A stretch of DNA of 64,000 nucleotides, taken from Christensenella sp. UBA1750 (GTDB lineage: Bacteria; Bacillota; Clostridia; Christensenellales; UBA1750). Below are positions 62,001 to 64,000 of this stretch, one piece after another. The position numbers were made by a program, and so were the translations under genes. Location: the NCBI GenBank assembly GCA_002315655.1, contig DCHO01000065.1, positions 1 through 64,000 on the forward strand. The letters are read 5' to 3'. The first letter of the stretch is position 1. Each line of letters opens with the position of its first letter. The notes below the pieces were generated by a model that was not told where the DNA came from, ran no database searches, and saw nothing but the letters and a program-made list of their open reading frames with translations.

Positions 62001-62831
62001 CTTGCCCTCGTTGTATTCCTCTTCCGCATCCGCGATCTGCGCGTTTGTTTCATCGGCAAAGAGGTTATACTGCCTAATGCCGAGCTTTTCCAGCTTCTTT
62101 GTCAACTGACTTAAGATCTCGTCGTACTCCTCGTCAAAGGCGGAAATCCCTTCGTCGTGGCACTTTAGGGTCACATACATTTCCGTGTAGCGCTCATACA
62201 GGAAGTTTTCGGCGGGGATCATGATATAGCTTGAAATGGATCCGCTGCCGATGGAAGAAGTTCCGAAGGAGTAGGAAATATAGAGCGGGGATTCGATGAT
62301 GCCGACGACCTTGAAGGAACGTCTGGAAAGCACATCGTCGGTCACGGTTTCCCCGGCGTATTCTTCAAAGGTGATTTCATCTCCGATGGCATACGGAACG
62401 CCGAGAAGGGTGGATTTTATGACAACGCACTCGTCCTCACCGGTCGGCATACGGCCTTCCCGCAGCACGGGCAGGTTGATGCTGTTTTCCATGTCCGCCG
62501 GAATGGCCATGACCTTTGCGACCACATATTCCCCGTTGTTCTCCGTGATGAGGTCAGCCGAATAGGTCAGCGTGACGTGCTTGATCTCATCCAGCTCCGC
62601 CACAGCGTCCGCGTCTTCTCTGGAAAAGCCGACGGTGGAAAGAATCTCCACATCCATCAGGTTCTGTGCGGAGAAATAGTCCTCGGCAGTGCCGTACATA
62701 CTGGGCGCAGTCGCCTTGACGCCGACAAAAAAGCCCACGCCGACCGCAATGATCAGCATAATGGACAGAAAACGCCCCAGAGACTTTTTGATCTCCCGGA
62801 ATGTATCTTTGAAAAGTGCCTTCTTTTTCAC
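59100..62831 (-). CDS. MacB/FtsX-type ABC permease with a ~400-residue coiled coil
   Basis: A 1243-residue membrane protein. One helix at ~18-38 is followed by an extracellular domain. Residues ~260-670 form a long Glu/Ala/Lys/Gln-rich coiled coil (DAEEEYNEGKEKADKELSEA and many similar heptads, with a short break near 455). Two FtsX membrane units come next, with helices in VFPVFFLMVAALVCLTTM, YLVYAALACVGGCIVGPV, MLLVSVVVALICTVAVAAVV and LFMTVLGIAGCMALVVAGF. A second extracellular domain and three C-terminal helices end the protein. The paired ATPase gene lies 19 bases upstream. MacB-type pairs transmit force to extracytoplasmic partners rather than passing substrate through the membrane. Confidence 0.88.
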   Translation of the reverse strand: MKKKALFKDTFREIKKSLGRFLSIMLIIAVGVGFFVGVKATAPSMYGTAEDYFSAQNLMDVEILSTVGFSREDADAVAELDEIKHVTLTYSADLITENNGEYVVAKVMAIPADMENSINLPVLREGRMPTGEDECVVIKSTLLGVPYAIGDEITFEEYAGETVTDDVLSRRSFKVVGIIESPLYISYSFGTSSIGSGSISSYIMIPAENFLYERYTEMYVTLKCHDEGISAFDEEYDEILSQLTKKLEKLGIRQYNLFADETNAQIADAEEEYNEGKEKADKELSEARTQLEDARKQIDDGLLALEQGWKDYEAGSEEADKQIADAERQLRHAEASIQSGKKELAAGIAEYEQKKKETEAKLKDARAQLDSGWAEYNAGKSEYEKAEREFSAATAEYQDAIEEYEQAKEEYEQAQRAVSMAQATLDQIKAQIDQEESHTISATDLAILQAALEASKAQLQNYQEQLSTMEPGTPEYIEMEQKIADLEESIARQEEELANLSVGSEVSKEEMLEAYDEAQAALDDAQRELDEAKAQMDEADAQMAEYNEYKAQLESAESELNSARIELEAGEREYEAGKVEAERQLAAAAQEIEDGKRELENAKASLKSGQRTLKKKKAEAQKELDDAHRQLVDSEEQLDDAQDEYEEGMAEYTDSMAEVEKELSSGFNRIQNAKSMISDVVAGKWYVLSREDIMVNYANFRQDAMRIDAIGDVFPVFFLMVAALVCLTTMTRMIDEQRTQMGTYKALGYTQFETASKYLVYAALACVGGCIVGPVALSQILPRVIFGAYSILYSLPYFIIKVPIGMLLVSVVVALICTVAVAAVVCWKELRTTTAALMRPKAPKAGKKIFLEKLPWLWKHFSFFQKLTARNLLRYKLRLFMTVLGIAGCMALVVAGFGLNNAISPISDIQYGELSREDVTFYLNQTSEKEKLDDLITQLEEDPRVESQICVVTYDCKASDPEGKVQMEDTFVFVPENKDSIAEIINLRDPDTKTPVALTDDGAVITNKLSKKLGVGIGDEICTTFNDKTYTMKVTGIAECYIYNYVYISPDYYEKVTGEKNGYSQVILCCTDDMGSHDAFSEEWLAKDSRIVSAYFTDMASNAVKDTMASLSIVVFVMILCAGVLAFIVVYNLTNINISERVREIATVKVLGFNHKEVNMYIFRENIIMSVLGVLVGSFLGYLMAQFIIQTVEVSMVTFSHDIKFVSYLYSACITMGFTVLVNLFMTKRMKAISMVESLKAIE

Positions 62832-62850
62832 AGCGCGCCTCTCTTATCTC

Positions 62851-63555
62851 TTACCACTCAATTTCGCTGACAGGCATGGGATTCTCATTCATCGTCACGC
62901 TCTCCACCTTGCCGGAACGCATACGGATCACGCGATCCGCCATGGGGGCGATGGAAGAGTTGTGCGTGATGAGCACGACCGTCATGCCGGTCTTTTTGCA
63001 GGTGTCCTGCAAAAGAGAAAGAATCATTTTGCCGGTAACATAGTCCAGTGCGCCGGTAGGCTCGTCGCACAGAAGGAGCTTGGGGTTTTTTGCCAGCGCA
63101 CGGGCAATGGCCACGCGCTGCTGCTCGCCGCCGGATAACTGGGAGGGGAAATTGTCTTTACGCTCGTCCAGCCCGACCTGGCTCATCACCTCGTCCACAT
63201 CCAGATGCTCCGGGCAGATCTGCACCGCCAGCTCGACGTTTTCCTTCGCCGTCAGGTTCTGGATCAGGTTATAGAACTGGAACACAAATCCGATGTCAAA
63301 ACGGCGATAGTCAATCAGCTGGGAATCGTTCAGCCGGCTGACATCCTTTTCATCCACAATGATCGAACCCTCATCGCTGGTGTCGATTCCGCCAAGGATA
63401 TTGAGGATCGTGGTCTTTCCGGCGCCGCTGGCGCCCAGGATGATTGCAAGCTCCCCTTTTTCGATGGAAAAACCGGCGTGATCCACGGCGTTGATCACCG
63501 TGTCGCCCATCTGATAACGCTTGCATACATCCGTAAATTCAATATACGCACTCAT
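62851..63555 (-). CDS. ABC ATPase of the LolD/MacB type
   Basis: A 234-residue ATPase. Walker A is GASGAGKTT (41-49), the Q-loop [20 protein letters not shown] is that of the LolD/MacB/FtsE group, the signature is LSGGEQQR, Walker [13 protein letters not shown], and the switch is VVLITHNSS. It forms a mechanotransmission-type transporter with the permease encoded 19 bases downstream. A carrier-protein gene lies 42 bases upstream. Confidence 0.92.
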   Translation of the reverse strand: MSAYIEFTDVCKRYQMGDTVINAVDHAGFSIEKGELAIILGASGAGKTTILNILGGIDTSDEGSIIVDEKDVSRLNDSQLIDYRRFDIGFVFQFYNLIQNLTAKENVELAVQICPEHLDVDEVMSQVGLDERKDNFPSQLSGGEQQRVAIARALAKNPKLLLCDEPTGALDYVTGKMILSLLQDTCKKTGMTVVLITHNSSIAPMADRVIRMRSGKVESVTMNENPMPVSEIEW

Positions 63556-63597
63556 GCTCTGTCCCTCATTTCATTTCCGTTGTCCGGCTTTCTCCGC

Positions 63598-63828
63598 TCA
63601 GTGAACGCCGTTTTTGTTCAGGTAAGCCAGCACATCGCCCACCGTGACGAATTCCATGGCGGTGCTCTCATCGATCTCAACACCGAAGGCATCCTCAAGC
63701 TCCACCACGATGTTCATCATGGCCAGAGAATTGAGCCCCAGATCGGTCTTGAGCTGGGTATCCTCACTGATCTTGTTGAGGTCAATCTCGGTGTACTGTG
63801 CAATGATCTCCTTGATTTTGTCCATCAT
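63598..63828 (-). CDS. acyl/peptidyl carrier protein
   Basis: A 76-residue carrier protein. S34 in TDLGLNSLAMMNIVVELE is the phosphopantetheine attachment site. The protein is acidic and helical (FGVEIDESTAMEFVTVGDVL is helix III). It has the usual ACP length. GGAGGA seven bases upstream supports ATG 63828. The setting (AMP-ligase-like C-terminus just upstream, condensation-domain protein downstream) suggests a dedicated carrier rather than the housekeeping fatty-acid ACP, which normally sits in the fab cluster. Confidence 0.92.
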   Translation of the reverse strand: MMDKIKEIIAQYTEIDLNKISEDTQLKTDLGLNSLAMMNIVVELEDAFGVEIDESTAMEFVTVGDVLAYLNKNGVH

Positions 63829-63909
63829 GTGAATGTCCTCCGATATATGTAAATAATACTATTTCGCTACCATCCCACGAGCGTGTTTTCAGAGATTCGG
63901 AAGCACACG

Positions 63910-64000
63910 CTAAAGTGCGATGGTGCCCCTGCGCACCTCGGCACTGTTGCGCAGTACCTTGTGGGTCGCGTTCTTCGGGAATTCCTCCAGCGTCACATAC
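63910..64000 (-). CDS. C-terminus of a probable AMP-forming acyl/aminoacyl ligase (partial)
   Basis: Only the last 30 codons are in the window (YVTLEEFPKNATHKVLRN, then a basic tail to the TAG at 63910). The segment LEEFPKNATHKVLR resembles the end of adenylate-forming enzymes, whose C-terminal domain carries the catalytic lysine in a P-x-T-x-x-K-V-x-R context. With a carrier protein gene 81 bases downstream, an enzyme that loads the carrier is the likely identity. The rest of the gene lies beyond the right edge, so the call is tentative. Confidence 0.6.
   Translation of the reverse strand, partial: YVTLEEFPKNATHKVLRNSAEVRRGTIAL

Overview
The window looks like the chromosome of an anaerobic, endospore-forming member of the Clostridia. 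The grounds are a complete spoIVA, a rubrerythrin of the reversed type, an ATP-dependent PEP carboxykinase, a glycyl radical enzyme, strong AGGAGG ribosome binding sites, sigma-A promoters of TTGACA/TATAAT type and GC-rich coding sequence. Genes for host-glycan and carbohydrate use suggest a gut habitat. The genus cannot be fixed from the sequence; an Oscillospirales-like gut organism is an inference.

Layout. 1-2 kb: RNA modification (rsmE, mtaB). 2-3.3 kb: a hairpin-rich stretch and an AT-richer gene of unknown function. 3.4-8.7 kb: one minus-strand operon (sugar nucleotidyltransferase, hexosamine-kinase-like protein, SGNH esterase, M14 peptidase, esterase, small protein). 8.9-16.9 kb: proA, an ECF sigma factor with a membrane partner, a secreted SH3 protein, spoIVA, rubrerythrin, pckA and a small uncharacterised protein. 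17-21 kb: a heterodimeric ABC exporter. 21-30 kb: a lone solute-binding lipoprotein, two CapA-type proteins, a phosphatase, an RNA methylase, an M42 peptidase, a frameshifted methyltransferase, a TIM-barrel isomerase and an OB-fold-like lipoprotein. 30-35.6 kb: a Ugp-like carbohydrate ABC importer, divergent from an unusual LytTR regulator. 35.7-43 kb: a five-gene operon joining two glycosidase-like proteins, a glycyl radical enzyme, its activase and an SGNH hydrolase. 43-46.8 kb: a DNA-damage cluster (Y-family polymerase, YolD, DUF3795-like protein, AlkZ-like protein) with a LexA-like box in its promoter, followed by tRNA-Leu(UAA). 47-56.5 kb: a 2553-residue secreted enzyme with three glycosidase domains, behind an AraB-type kinase. 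56.7-64 kb: a GNAT-like gene, then a minus-strand cluster of a carrier protein, a MacB-type ABC pair and a condensation-domain protein, entered from the right by the C-terminus of what looks like an AMP-forming ligase.

How it fits together. The giant enzyme could strip sialic acid, galactose and N-acetylhexosamine from host glycans. The Ugp-like importer, hexosamine kinase, nucleotidyltransferase and AraB-type kinase would be suitable intracellular partners, but no sequence evidence links them directly. The two most promising undescribed systems are the glycyl radical enzyme/glycosidase operon and the carrier-protein/condensation/ABC-transporter cluster. The second runs off the right end of the window.

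Limits. Family calls come from motifs read by eye; no database search was made. Promoter and terminator calls rest on consensus matches only. Many long open frames antisense to the genes exist because of the GC-rich codon usage, and were left out.
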